Shown here: positions 12,276-23,828 of the stretch, piece after piece
Position numbering within the stretch: position 1 is the first letter of the stretch
How the letters are laid out: each line of letters opens with the position of its first letter
NCBI GenBank assembly: GCA_021521415.1
Contig: JAIQDT010001725.1
Location: forward strand, 1 to 64,000
Length of the DNA stretch: 64,000 nt
Origin: Bidens hawaiensis
Taxonomy: Eukaryota > Streptophyta > Magnoliopsida > Asterales > Asteraceae
Reading direction: 5' to 3'
Notes under the pieces: generated by a model
What the model saw: only the letters and a program-made list of their open reading frames with translations
Told to the model about the DNA's origin: nothing
The model's database searches: none
Position numbers and translations under genes: made by a program

Positions 12276-13462
12276 ATTGCTCCTTGCTTTAATAGTATGT
12301 ATAGATTAATAATATAAACCTCTTAATAACTTTTAGAATTTTAGTATTCAAATTTTCTATGTTAATACGTTATGGCTAGAAATATATTGTGTTTTAAAAC
12401 TAAAAGTTTATTTGGTTTTTCGGATTGACCCGAAACTTGAAAATCAGACCCAAAACCAATCCGAATTACTTCAGTTTAGGTTAGTCTTTTCTCATTTATC
12501 AAGTTCATGTCGGGTTTTGGATAAAAGTGACAACCTTACTTGAGCCCAAATCAAGACGAACCAACTCATGTACACCCCAAATTAGAGTATAATGCAAGAT
12601 TAAGACTTAAGTAAAGATTCAACTATTGATAGTTAAAACTTAGTTCATAGGATTCATGCATGGGAACTTACTTTTGTCATTAGCAAATATTACATATGGA
12701 TCATAAAAAATATTAACATCATTTTGAAAACATGTTTCGATCAATGACGTGTAGCTAAAATAAGCAAGAACTAGAGAAGATACTACATGACTATGAAGTT
12801 ATTCATTGAATCTATTCTTTCTTCGTATGTATGATCATCTAGCAGTTAATTCTATCAACAAATCATGTATAAAGCTCACATAATAGCTAAGAAAATCTAA
12901 TCTATTTTTTTTTCGTATGTATGATCATCTAGTAGTTAATTCTATCAACAAATCATGTATAAAGGTCACATAATAGCTAAGAAAAATATGTGTGACCGTC
13001 TATGACATGATTAAACCAGAATTACAGATGGACTATTAAGACTCAGGGAATTAAGATATAGATCACAAAGAGTGGATCACGATCAACGATAACTCCATAC
13101 TGGTATTTAACTCTACTCTCATCGGTATTATAATTTGCAAAAACATATCGCCTTCCAATCCATACTTATATAATTTGTTTGACAAACACCAAATTCGGTG
13201 ATGAAATCAAGAAATCGCATATTAACCTTGCACATTAGCTAAGGAAAACATTTTAGATGATCGACGATGACACGATTAGACCATAATTGTAGACTATACA
13301 TTATGACTTGGGAATTAGAATATAGACCCAAGAGGGTTGACCGCAATCTACTATAACGATATTAACATTTGAAAAAACTTATCGCCTTTCAAATACTCGG
13401 ATAATTTTGTTCTTCAAGTACCAACTTCACCAAAGTTGGTGAAGTATGAAATTAATCATAGG
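12276..13462. other. Intergenic spacer with local duplications
   Basis: No gene. It contains a 90-bp tandem duplication (12811-12990). A looser, diverged repeat relates 12960-13160 to about 13225-13390: both have a TAGCTAAG start, a GGGAATTA..ATATAGA middle and a ATCGCCTT end. Confidence 0.6.
12811..12990. repeat. 90-bp tandem duplication
   Basis: Units 12811-12900 and 12901-12990 are nearly identical, each centred on TATGATCATCTAG and TCAACAAATCATGTATAAAG. The differences are a C/T run at the start and single bases. This is a recent local duplication with no coding content. Confidence 0.85.
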
Positions 13463-13632
13463 CAGGGCCGTCTCTACGTTCTTGGAGGCCTAAAGCGAAC
13501 TAAAATGTTGGGGCCTTTCTCAAAAACCAAATACAAACCCTCCTCCTTTACCCGAGCTTGGGACCGACAATAATAAACTAATAAGTTTATAGTTGGCGGA
13601 GTTAATTTTTTTCCTTTTTTTTGTTGATATAT

Positions 13633-16226
13633 TTAAATGAAATTTACTCTTCTTGCTTTAATTGATGCAAACTATTTAATTAAATATTCATAATCAAGTT
13701 CTTCATAAAAATCATTTTCAATTGACAACATAGCTAAGCCATTTAATCTTTCTTGCGATATTGTAGATTTTAAGTAATTCTTAATTAGTTTTAATTTTGA
13801 AAAGCTACGTTCTGCAGAAGCTAAAGTTACGGGACTAGTTGACATAACTCTATAGGCAATATATGCATTTGAAAAAGAATTAAATGTTTTAATATAACTT
13901 GGTATATTAACAGGTGTGTATAATTCTAAATGAACAATATCTCTTAACATTTTTAGTTCTTGCAATAAATCTAAACCATCAATATCTGATTTTTATCATG
14001 CTTCATTAAATTTTCAAGAAACATACACTTAGTTTTTAAACTTTCTTCATTTAAGGATTTTAATCTTTTTATACTAAACATAAAACCGAAACTATTTTCA
14101 TACTCTTTAAATTGATTAAATATATTTTAAGAGATGAAATAGCTTGACTATACACAAGAAGTAATCCGTTCTAAAACATTCAATAAGAGTTTTCAAAGTT
14201 TCATTATCAACATTTTCATGAAATTTTTTATTTCTACGAATAATACGTTTCTCCCGAAAAATAGGTTCAATGCCTATCTCTATAGCAATTTTCTCAGCTT
14301 CAGTCATAGCCTTTTCAAACCCTTCATCTCTGTACTTTTCAAAATAACAAATAAGTGTATCTAGTTGTTTTATAGCATCATCAACACACATATCTTTTGC
14401 TCGTAAGCTTTTACTAACTATATTTGTAGCATGCAAAACGTCATACCATATAACCATCGCTAAAAAAAACTCATAACTTTTAAACTCATTTTCAACTAAC
14501 GTTTTAGCATCACCTTTAGATTTAGGATCGCCACCATCATATACATCCAATATGGCTTCTCTTAATTTTGGAGCTTGAAACCTAATTGCTTTAACACTTT
14601 CTAGTCGACATTCCCAACGTGTTTGTGATAATGGTTTAAGAGTTAAATTTGGTATAGTATCTAGTAAAATTTTCCATCTTTTAGGGGATGATGCAAACAA
14701 GCAATAAACACGTTGTATTGAACCAAAAAAATCTTCAGCTTTAGTACATGAGCTATATCAGAAATTACAAAATTCAACCTATGAGAACCACATGGTGTAT
14801 AAAATGCTCTAGGATTAATATCTAAGAAACGATTTTGCACTCCTTGATGTTTACCTTTCATATTTGATCCATTATCATAACCTTATCCTCTAATGTCATT
14901 CATATCAAGTCCTACTTTATTAATTAATTCAATAATAGCATAAAAAAGACCTTTACTGGTTGTATCAACTATTATTATAAACCCTAGAAAGTATTCTTGT
15001 ATAGGAGTAGTCGAGATATCTAAACATCGTAAAATAACGGACATTTGTTCTCTATGACTTATGTCGGGAGTACAATCAAGTATAATTGAAAAATATACTT
15101 CTTTAACTTTTTTAACAATTTTAGTTTTAATTTTACTTGCTAATAAATCAATTAGTTCATTTTGCATATTGTGTCCAAGGTAATGACTATGAATTTCACT
15201 ATTAGTTATCCGTTGTAAATGTTCTTGCATTATTGAATCAAATTCCGCAATCATCTCCATAATAATTAAGAAGTTACCGTTGTTTTCTTCATAAAGTTTT
15301 TCATGTTTCCCACGAAATGGTATATTATTTTTGCCAAAAGTTTTTACAACGGCGAAAACTCTTATTAACACATTTCTCCAATGTTCCTTATATTTATTTA
15401 TTCGATCTTGAGTTTGTTTATCAATTGTTTTATTTTTGTAATCTTGTTTCTAACTCAAACCATGTACCCATATTAATAATATGTTCTTTACTTGCTTCAT
15501 GTTGTTTTAGTTTAGCATGCATATTTCTCCAATCGTTACTACCTTCATCGGCTAACTTACTTTTACATGAATGCACATCAAATAGCTTACAACAAAAACA
15601 AAACACTCTATCTAACTTTTTTGAGTAAACCAACCATTTTCTTTCATATTTTTCCCCATTTGCCATTCTTTGCATATATAAAGAAGGAATAAAGTTTCTA
15701 GAATATCCGTCTTTTGGAAAATTATAATCATAAATATTTATTGGTCCTTTTTCTACAAATAAATCTCTTAACTTATTATCAATACCCATTGACTTGGATC
15801 ATCTAAATTTATCGTTTCGTCTACATTTGTAGGTTCATTGCTATTATTTTCGTCTACATTTATAGGTTCATTGCTATTATTTTCGTCTACATTTATAGGT
15901 TCATCTCTATTGTTTTCATCAACAAACACAAATTCATCGCAATTATTTTCATCAACATTTGCATGTTCATCGCTATTATTCTCATCAACATTTATAGGTT
16001 CTTCTTCGTAATTAAGTTCATAATCTTCTACATTTATAGGTGCATCACTATTAGGTTCTTCTACATTCAAAGGTCCATCGCTATTCATATGTTCATTATT
16101 GTTATCTTTTAAGTTTGTTACATATTTTAGTAAAGATCCTTTTAGTGACTGCATTTCATCTTCTCGTTTTTGTTTCTTTAACCTTTTAGCATGACCCGAC
16201 TCATACTTCCTATTTCTATTTGACAT
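13633..16226 (-). pseudogene. hAT transposase pseudogene (TTF zinc finger/ZMYM1-like type)
   Basis: Would bind the element ends and carry out cut-and-paste transposition in the nucleus. The start is the ATG at 16224-16226 (MSNRNRKYESG), chosen over the upstream ATG because it opens a basic, NLS-like segment. Next comes an acidic run of 11-residue repeats (NEPINVDENNS), then a TTF-type zinc finger (15430-15789, with FCFCCKLF and KQHEASKEH). The RNase H-like core follows (EIHSHYLG, DNGSNMKGKHQGVQ, TPCGSHRLNFV). The C-terminal hAT dimerisation motif is SPVTLASAERSFSKLKL near 13800-13860. Breaks I can see: frameshifts near 15780, 15425 and 14745, a stop at about 14880 replacing Gln before GYDNGSNM, an indel near 13990, and a stop before the final FASIKARRV. 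Not functional. Confidence 0.88.
15800..16075 (-). repeat. 33-bp coding repeats in the transposase N-terminus
   Basis: Tandem 33-bp units encode the 11-residue acidic repeat NEPINVDENNS with variants (DEHANVDENNC, DEFVFVDENNR). About five good copies plus degenerate flanking ones. The units nearest 15830-15900 are almost identical, so the array expanded recently relative to the gene. Confidence 0.8.
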
Positions 16227-17072
16227 TATAAATTCAAAAGTTGTGAACAAGTTTACAAATAATCTAACCTGACTGAAAAAAGCTAAGTGCTTAAGTATAA
16301 ATAATCTTATTAGGTACCAACAAAGTAACAAAATTATAACAATCCACATAAAATTTATGTATAAAAAATTAGAAACAACAGTCAAATTCACAAATTGCAA
16401 ACAAATTTAAAATAAAAAGAATTAGTGTACCTTGAAGACTGCAAATTAGGTTCAGACTTCAAAAGAATTCAAGTCCCGGCTATTAAGAAATTCCCTTCGA
16501 TTCTCAGATTAACAAAAATACAGGATGGAGCCTTCAAATAAGCATTAATGAATTTCAGATATCGGACTATAAGCCTTTGAATCAATGAATTTCCGATTTC
16601 ACAATCAAGTTTCTCAAATTAAATCTTATAATCGATTTGGGGGTGGGTGAAATCATATGAAATCTTCATCTTTAATAGTTAGTACATCAAAAGAGAGATT
16701 CGTTGTAACTTGCAGACTTGGAATCTGCGATGGTGAAGATGATCCATCGAACCTTCGGTTCTTGCGAAGCAGCGCCGCTTGCCCTAGAGAATAGAAAACC
16801 ATCTGTGATATGTATAATAATAATAATCATGCTTCTCTCTCTTTTTTTTATGTTAAAGTAAATGGGACGGGACACAAGGATAATTTGGTGGAAAGGAGTT
16901 TTTTTTTCAATTAGTAGCCCAACAACTTCACAAAACCAATACAAGCCCATCTGTCAATTTTCAAAGCCCATATTTAATTAAACTTGTTTTGGCTGGGGGG
17001 CCTAATGAGTTGGGGGCCTAAAACCCTACCTTTCTTTAAATGGCCCACGGGCCGACCCTGATCGATCATAAG

Positions 17073-18070
17073 ATAACAAATTCTCGATAAAGTTGGTGAA
17101 GTTTGAAAACTTCTAGCATATATGTTAATTGTTTGTAAAGTATTCAACTCCTTGTAGGAAATAACGTAGCATACCTTTGCAAGGGCAAAGGAGGTCATGC
17201 AATATCTATAAAGTTTTTTGTTTCTCTCTCTTTGTTTTTTTCGTTTTTTTCTATATAGTGGGTTCAAAATATTTATGTCTACCTTACATGTACGTCCAAA
17301 CTCCAAATTCAGACCTAAGAAAACGGCGTTCGTATAACAACAATTCATGTACCTTTGATATCTTTTATTAGAGCATTCATAACTCATTCTCTATCACTAT
17401 TACTATAATTTAATTAAAAATCATCATTTCTAAACATTATTTTTATTTATTTTTAAATCTTTACAACTAATTCTCCGTCACTGTCTACGTACATTCTTTA
17501 TTATTATTCTTTATTCCCTGTGAACTAATATGCATATTTGCTATAGCTTAAATTTGGATAATGAATAGTTAATACTCTTTTGATTACATTAGTTTTCTCT
17601 AAAAAAAAATAACTGAGGATGGTGCATATGGATGAGAAATGGGTGAGCGTTCCCTTTAGTTTTCCCCAGTTTTATCAGGATGGGTGGTGTTTGTTTTGAT
17701 GATTTTGTTAAATTTAAAAATGAGGATGAGGAATGGGATGTGAATGTTTTTACGACTAAAAATATCACATAACATTTGTTTAAAAATGTATTGTTTATCC
17801 TAATTAGAGAATTTTGTAACTGTTTTTGCATCTTGAAAGTTTAAAGAGGGTTTCGTTATTGGGTAACCACGTTGGATTGCTATATAGCCATTTTATAACA
17901 GCTAGTTTTATGAAAACGATAAGAACCGGTTGTAATTTCAGTTCTAAAAATCAATTAAAAAATTGTTCTCTAGCTGGTTCCTGTGTCAAACTTATTCAAA
18001 CCTATTAAAAACATAATGGCGGGTTCTTGTGTCAAAAAGATTCAAACCTATTAAAAACATAATAATGATG
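17073..18070. other. AT-rich spacer, no gene
   Basis: No supported gene. A 46-bp tandem duplication is present: 17973-18018 and 18019-18064 share TCAAACCTATTAAAAACATA. Confidence 0.65.
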
Positions 18071-19490
18071 TCTCATGTCACACACCCCTTCCAAGGCCTA
18101 GGAGCATGACCCATAAGTTGGTATCGTGATTGTAAATAAATCAGAGTTACGTTTAATTGCGGAAGACTAATAAACTTTAGGATCGAAAATGTAATATTTA
18201 TATTTATAATCAAAAGACGGGATTATAAAGACACCCGTTTAAGTTGTACAAATGATTACTTATTTATGTTTTACAAACCACCATATATTTAAGTTTACAA
18301 ATAAAATCCGAGCCATCGGATATCATAGAACTTTGTCATTCCAAGCTCTAACTTTGTTCACCTGCAAAATGTAATAAAATACGTCAGCAACGAATGCCGG
18401 TGAACACGCTGACGCAAAATAACTTCTTTTACTTTATTACCCCTCGAGACTACGCCTGTCTCGGCCCAACGTGGCTTAGGAATAACAAAGTCAAATAACA
18501 CATTATAAACTAGAGCCTCTACACTAGGTCACCTCACAAACACCGCAGCGTTTGACTTAGTTAAGTACCCGTAAATATACACATACGGTCGTACTCTCTG
18601 CAGAAGAGCGTCCTACGACCAAAGGTGGTGCGATCATGCCCATAGATCGCATAGTACCACCTATGTAAGGATTCAGACATACGTATACCACAGCCTGAGG
18701 GCTAGGTTAATACCCATAGTTATAACGGTTTTAGGAACACATAGTTCCTTGTAAACAATTTCACATAACAAGTTTGACTCATTTTGAAAACAAATTTAAA
18801 AGTTTGGGGGCATATTCACCTTATCTCTTTACGATCGGCTTCACTCACCGTCCAAGGGTCTTTCCCTTTCTTTATCTCAAACCTATAGTTACGAGTATAA
18901 ATGTTTGTTAGTCGGATACACGATCCAGCTTAAGACCTTTAGTCTTACATCTCAATCCTCGATTGAACCTTTAGTTCAAATAATAATTTCATAACAAAGA
19001 ATATAATCATATATACTTACACACATATATATGAATTCACAATATTCAATAATCATACTTTTATTCGTTTCTTTGTTATGTTTTCTTTTCTTTTCTTTTA
19101 TCGAGGTGTCGAGTATAACCTCGACTTAAGGCTTAAGCCTTGAATATAATATTCAATTATATTGAATTCATTATTACGCCTAACCTTAAGTGGCGTATAG
19201 AAACTCCAGGGACTTGGGCAGCACTCTGACGCCGCTTTTTCCTTTCTCGACACGCAATTCGAGGTATGCCAAATCTTCAACACCCGTTGGTATGAACTTC
19301 AAGAACCAACACCATATTGGTTGTATGAGGGTGGAGGGTGGTATAAACTTTCAAGGAACGATAATACACAAACGAGATTCGAGGCACGCTTATCGAGGAA
19401 ATCGTTTATATGATTTATCGGGTTTTAGTGAGAAGCTAGAGAGAGTGGAAAGCTGAGTTTTGGATGTGTGAAATGAACATCCCATGGCTG

Positions 19491-19499
19491 ATATTTAAA
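19491..19499 (-). promoter_or_regulatory. TATA-like element of solo LTR
   Basis: Minus strand TTTAAATAT. It is followed on the minus strand by a CT-rich leader (ACTCTCTCTAGC, near 19430-19450). It lies just downstream, in the minus reading, of the G-box block, which fits a U3/R boundary. Confidence 0.4.
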
Positions 19500-19514
19500 G
19501 GCGAATTTTCGGAT

Positions 19515-19780
19515 CCCATCGCGGTACGCGATGGGCTTCTGGGCACCCATCGCGTACCACGATGTAGCTCAGGTGAGTCACAACATAGGTCTGCCACGTT
19601 TCGCCACGTGGCAGACGTTGTGGCACGTGTTGACACGTGGCAGACGTAGCCCCACGTGTGGCCACGTATCGGGACACGTGGCGATAGATGTGCCACGTGT
19701 GGACACGTGGCGTGCCACGTGTGGACACGTGGCGTACCACGTGTCTTGTTGTCAGACACCCCATCGCGGTACGCGATGGG
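19515..19780. repeat. Perfect palindromes flanking the G-box array
   Basis: Two identical 21-bp palindromes with 9-bp arms CCCATCGCG and CGCGATGGG around GTA lie at 19515-19535 and 19760-19780. Degenerate relatives are at 19546-19565 and 19793-19812. They bracket the G-box block symmetrically. Confidence 0.85.
19605..19743. promoter_or_regulatory. Array of ten G-boxes (CACGTG) in LTR U3
   Basis: CACGTG starts at 19605, 19624, 19634, 19653, 19675, 19694, 19704, 19716, 19726 and 19738: ten in 139 bp. Most sit in CCACGTGT or ACACGTGG, and several repeat at 10-bp or 22-bp steps. In plants CACGTG is bound by bZIP and bHLH factors (ABA response, light). The position upstream of a TATA-like element suggests an enhancer or a repressed CpG-rich target. 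Activity is inference. Confidence 0.8.
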
Positions 19781-20191
19781 TCTCTCTAATGACCGTCGCG
19801 TAGCGCGATGGGTTGAAAATCAGAATTTTTATTTTAACCCTCAAGTTTGGAATTTGGCAATTTTAGTCCTTAGAATTTGAAAAGTTGATACATTGAACTC
19901 GAAATTTTCACGGTGTTACATCTAATCGCTTTGGTTTCTACCGAACCGGTTTTGGAAACAAGTTCGTTTCAGGTTTAGAACCTGTTTTTGTTCACAAACA
20001 GGTTTAAAACCTCAATCTTCGAGTTGAAGTTTTTAGTTATTCTTATTTTTATACATTGTAAGCATTTATTTGGTTTACCATATACATTTATTACTACATG
20101 TATACAATTACTTTTAACTTAAAGTATACAAAAACCGGTTGTGTGGAGAAGGATTTGCTAGTTAGTTAAAGACTTAAAGCGTCATGTCACT

Positions 20192-20812
20192 TGTTTTGGT
20201 CAAAAATTGACTAAGGATAATGTAACTAAATTCGTTATTGTGGGACTTGGTGTTTGTGATTGTATATGTAATATGTCAATGAACACATAGATTTATACGA
20301 AGAAAAGCTCTTAATCTTTAGAGGATCGTCGGCATAAAACCTGGGGTGATGAGAAACCGTCTATCACCACTTTATTAATGAAAAATCGGATTATAATGGG
20401 CGGAGAGTATGATCAGTAATACAAGATTGCTAAGTGTGCATGAACTGCTAGAGAGAACTACCAGTACAACTAATGTGTGCGAAGTGATGAGCCTGTGATC
20501 TAGCTGACCATAAACTCAGTTATATACAAAAATTACAAATAACAAAATGTCCTATTACTGCTCCACTCTTCCCACTAGCCGTTCCCATCTCTTTGACCAC
20601 GTGCGGAAGAAGTCCAGTAGCGATTAAATAGGGTGACCAAGTCGTCCATCCGTTATACCTATTGATCATAACACCACTCAAATACAATCGTTAGTAAACA
20701 AACAATACCGAGGATCATTAATCACTTGCAACCTCGAAAATATCTCAAGGATAATCGATCCATAAGTCACTCAAGGATAGAGGATTCTCAACATAAATTC
20801 TATGCCCTAACA
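20192..20812 (-). repeat. Solo LTR of the Tat family
   Basis: Starts TGTTTTGG on the plus strand, ends CCCTAACA, and is flanked by a perfect TCACT duplication (20187-20191 and 20813-20817). It is a diverged homologue of the TatA LTRs at 21067-21697 and 63645-64000: same ends, GATCACCACT block, and GAGGATCATTAAT/TGCAACC segment. No internal sequence remains. Confidence 0.9.
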
Positions 20813-20817
20813 TCACT

Positions 20818-21066
20818 GTCATATAGACATTGAGGCTTCAACTAACCCATTCGTTACACGTTGGATGTTCTACTACATGACAGTAACGTGCTTTTTATTA
20901 AATAACTTGGTTAAAATCTTAAGTTTGATTTTTAAATAACTTTGTTAACTATTCACTTATGTTTGATGCTCCGCTACTTAACACTGACGTGCTTTTTATA
21001 AAATAACTTGGTTAAACTATTACATTGTTAAACTATTACATTTTTTGATGTTCTGTGAACACTTGT
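20818..21066. repeat. Spacer with diverged duplication of about 100 bp
   Basis: Two related halves, roughly 20866-20965 and 20966-21066. Both contain ACGTGCTTTTTATNAAATAAC followed by TTGGTTAAA. The last five bases (CTTGT, 21062-21066) are the candidate target duplication for TatA, whose partner is beyond the window. Confidence 0.6.
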
Positions 21067-21697
21067 TGTTTTGGTAAAAAATCGGTTTAAGGATAAAGTA
21101 ACCAAATGTGATTTTATGAGGTAGAGTGCTTGTATAACAATGGCTATTATGTAGCTAAAATATGGATGAACACCGTGATTTGTTACGAGGAAAAGCCCTT
21201 GATCGGATTATAATCGTCGGCGCAAAACCCCGGGTGATGATAATTGTCGATCACCACTATATTAATCAAGAAAAAGTGTTACAATGATGGAGCTTATGAT
21301 CGGTGATTACAAATGTAGCTAAGTGAGCAATAACAGCTAGATAATCCCTGCGAGTTGTATTGTGTAAAAGTGTGTTTTTACCTAAACCGATCATAGCTTT
21401 ATAAATACAAAAAAAAACTAACTAACGTTCCTATAAATCCACCACTATTCCATAGAAACGTTGCATCCACTATGACAACGTTCCATTTCCGTTGAGCTGC
21501 GAATTAGTGGGTGGACTTGGTCTCTTAGCCGTTATACCTGCAAAATACAACACTATTCAAAGAATACAACCGTTAGTGAACAATAAGTACTGAGGATCAT
21601 TGATCCTGCGTAACCTGGAACTCATATCTTAAGGATAACTGATCCATAAATCACATAAGGATAATATATCCTCAGCACAAAAATCTGTGCCCTAACA
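21067..21697 (-). repeat. 3' LTR of TatA
   Basis: Plus strand begins TGTTTTGG and ends CCCTAACA. It matches the 5' LTR at 63645-64000 base for base over long stretches, both reading to CATAGCTTTATAAATAC. The adjacent sequence AATTGCTCACAAAATGGCGG corresponds to the polypurine side of TatB (CCGCCATTTTGGGGGCAA). Confidence 0.9.
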
Positions 21698-21828
21698 ATT
21701 GCTCACAAAATGGCGGTTGTGAGAAAATAACAGCTGTCATTTTGAATTTCAAATTTCCTGTAGAAAGGAAGATGAGATGTGACATTTTAGATATAATTAT
21801 CACCTATCCTAAAGTAATACCTCCCGCC

Positions 21829-21836
21829 TATAAAAG
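21829..21836 (+). promoter_or_regulatory. TATA box of TatA antisense gene
   Basis: TATAAAAG, 85-92 bp upstream of the ATG at 21921, in the only GC-containing stretch of this segment. TatB has a TATA-like CTATATATGC at the matching distance from its ATG. It drives transcription opposite to gag-pol. Confidence 0.65.
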
Positions 21837-23532
21837 CGACCACCATTATTCATTTTTAATCACATTCCGGCGATCAAACAGGTATTCTTTCCTCTCTTTT
21901 CTTTTCATTTTCTTTTTATAATGTCTGCAATTTTCGTTTTATCTTCTTCCAAGCAATCGAAATCAAGCGATCTCCGACCCCAAGGTTTTCTTACTAACCC
22001 CTCATCAGAGATTTGTAAGTTTACTGACCCATAGATCGATGACCTTCACTCATTGTTCCCGGCCGGCACAGTTTTTCGACCGTTCGACTCTTCTGTTCGA
22101 AGTGATTGCTCTTCCAAAACCTGGGTTTGTTTTCCAGCACAACCCTTCTTAACTGGTTATTCATACCCCTTTCCCGCATTCACCCAAAGCTTTTTCACCT
22201 TAATCAGCATTGGCTATATCCAAGCAATGCTGATGCTTTGGAGAGTGTTTCACACCATAGAGAGAATCATCTAAGAGGAAGATATCGAGTTTGGGTTGTC
22301 GGGGCTATCGTACCTTTATACCTTAGTCACTCATGGATTGTCACACCTCAACCTACGGCGGAAATGCCGGGGCGCGAACTGACTGTCACAGCTCTCAAGG
22401 TTACTATCATGCACAATATTTAAATGACAATATCTATTAATTTAATTAAGTTTTCAAATAAATCAAATACAACAAATACATAATCCATAAACATATAACA
22501 ATACAACTTATATCACCAATGATCTTGGTTAATTATTTTCTAACTTAAATTCTTCACTAAGTCTTCATCAACCTGCATTAAGTTTCTACGATAATCTGCA
22601 TATGCATATAAAATAGAATTTTGTCAACAACACATGATGAGTGAGCAATACACCAGTTTAGTTGTACATGTAGTTTATATAACAAAATATGTAACTGCAA
22701 CAAGTCATATGAGAATAACAAATTAACCAAATGAGCAAGTATACCTGAGATGTCGAGAAGCACAAAGGCTAACGACTGGCGTATGATCAAACTAGACTGA
22801 GATTATGTTGGACCTCTCCGAATGCGAAAGCATACAAAGAAAATAAGCACATAAGCAAATAACGTATAAGTTGTTAACACATAAGACAAAGTTGCAGTTT
22901 TGTGTATAAGTATATGTGAGAAATATATTTACGCATATGTCCCCAAAACGTGGAAAACAAGTAAAATAGGGGAATGTGATACTCACATCGATAGACGAAC
23001 AAAAGTGAAATGATAAATATTAGGAATGATGATTCGCAAAAATCACGCGCTTCGGGAAAATACCGACGTGAATCCTAAGTAAAAATTAATTATGGAATAA
23101 GTACGGATTATAATAAAGAATCTAAAACTAGAGAGAAGTTCGGGTTTAATGATCGAGTGTAATCTTTACAAAAGCTTTTTATTACTTAGATTCATTATAA
23201 ACTTTATTATCAAAGTTTTGTAGTAATAAACATGATTTAAATTATATAAAATACATAAAAATGCTTGAATAAATATTTATAAAATTGTTGGATAAATTAT
23301 CTAGAGAGATTGTTTTAACATATTTGTTTTGAACTAAAATACTTTTAATACATATTTTTATTATTAATAAATACTTATTGTAAATAATAGATAAATAATA
23401 AATAATAAGACTTATATGAAATATGATTAAAATACTTAAACTATATTTTTAACAAGATTATATTAGATACATATTTTAGATTTAAACTTGTTTTCAATAT
23501 TAAAACCCTTTATCAATTTTAATAACTAAAAT

Positions 23533-23540
<8 letters not shown>

Positions 23541-23588
<48 letters not shown>
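23541..23588. repeat. (TA)n microsatellite in LTR
   Basis: Uninterrupted TA repeat of over 20 units. The same site in the other LTR (about 28466-28486) has only about ten units, showing length change after insertion. Confidence 0.9.
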
Positions 23589-23592
<4 letters not shown>

Positions 23593-23764
23593 TTAGCCAA
23601 AGCTTGAGAAAAAATGATCGGTTAATAACTCGGTTTTATAAAAATACTAACTAGTTAGTGTATTTATAATATTTGCGATTTAGTTTAAATAATTAAATAT
23701 ATTTATAAGATTTATTGATTAAAAATAATAATACCATTAAAATTACAAACCCGGTGCAGGGGGT

Positions 23765-23828
23765 GGCTCGAACCCGCGCCCCTAGCCTCAAACGAGACTT
23801 AAAACACTACCCATGGCCAACTGGGCTA
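23765..23828 (-). promoter_or_regulatory. tRNA-like Pol III A/B boxes in LTR (left copy)
   Basis: On the minus strand an A-box-like TAGCCCAGTTGGCC (23815-23828) is followed about 50 bases later by a B box GGTTCGAGCC (23765-23774). This is the order and spacing of tRNA genes and tRNA-derived SINEs. The flanking ends do not pair as an acceptor stem, so this is not a tRNA gene. It is repeated in the right LTR at 28661-28724. Confidence 0.55.

Larger units (their letters stand above)
13463..17060 (-). mobile_element. hAT-superfamily DNA transposon, inactivated
   Basis: A 3.6-kb element bounded by imperfect terminal inverted repeats, CAGGGCCGTCTC at the left and CAGGGTCGGCCC on the minus strand at the right (17049-17060). 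Both are of the CAGGGCCG type common in plant hATs. GGGGCC and GGCCTAAA words lie just inside both ends. The likely 8-bp target duplication is ATCATAGG (13455-13462) and ATCATAAG (17065-17072), but the right copy is offset by four bases, so it is imperfect. It encodes a broken minus-strand transposase. The remainder of the right end (16430-17048) is non-coding. Confidence 0.85.
18076..19920 (-). repeat. Solo LTR (Ty3/gypsy type), minus orientation
   Basis: On the plus strand it begins TGTCACACACCCC and ends GGTGTTACA, with flanks TCTCA (18071-18075) and TCTAA (19921-19925). These are a probable 5-bp target duplication with one change. No internal region or partner LTR is nearby. Read on the minus strand it starts TGTAACACCG and has a TATA-like element near 19491-19499. 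Upstream of that, in U3, lies a GC-rich block with ten G-boxes and palindromes. Loss of the internal part by LTR-LTR recombination is the simplest history. Confidence 0.75.

Noticed and set aside
16687..17387. Minus ORFs at the right end of the hAT and beyond
   Set aside because: No transposase similarity; one crosses the element boundary at 17060.
19436..19880. His/Thr/Arg-rich ORFs on both strands
   Set aside because: Produced by the CACGTG array and palindromes, open in several frames.
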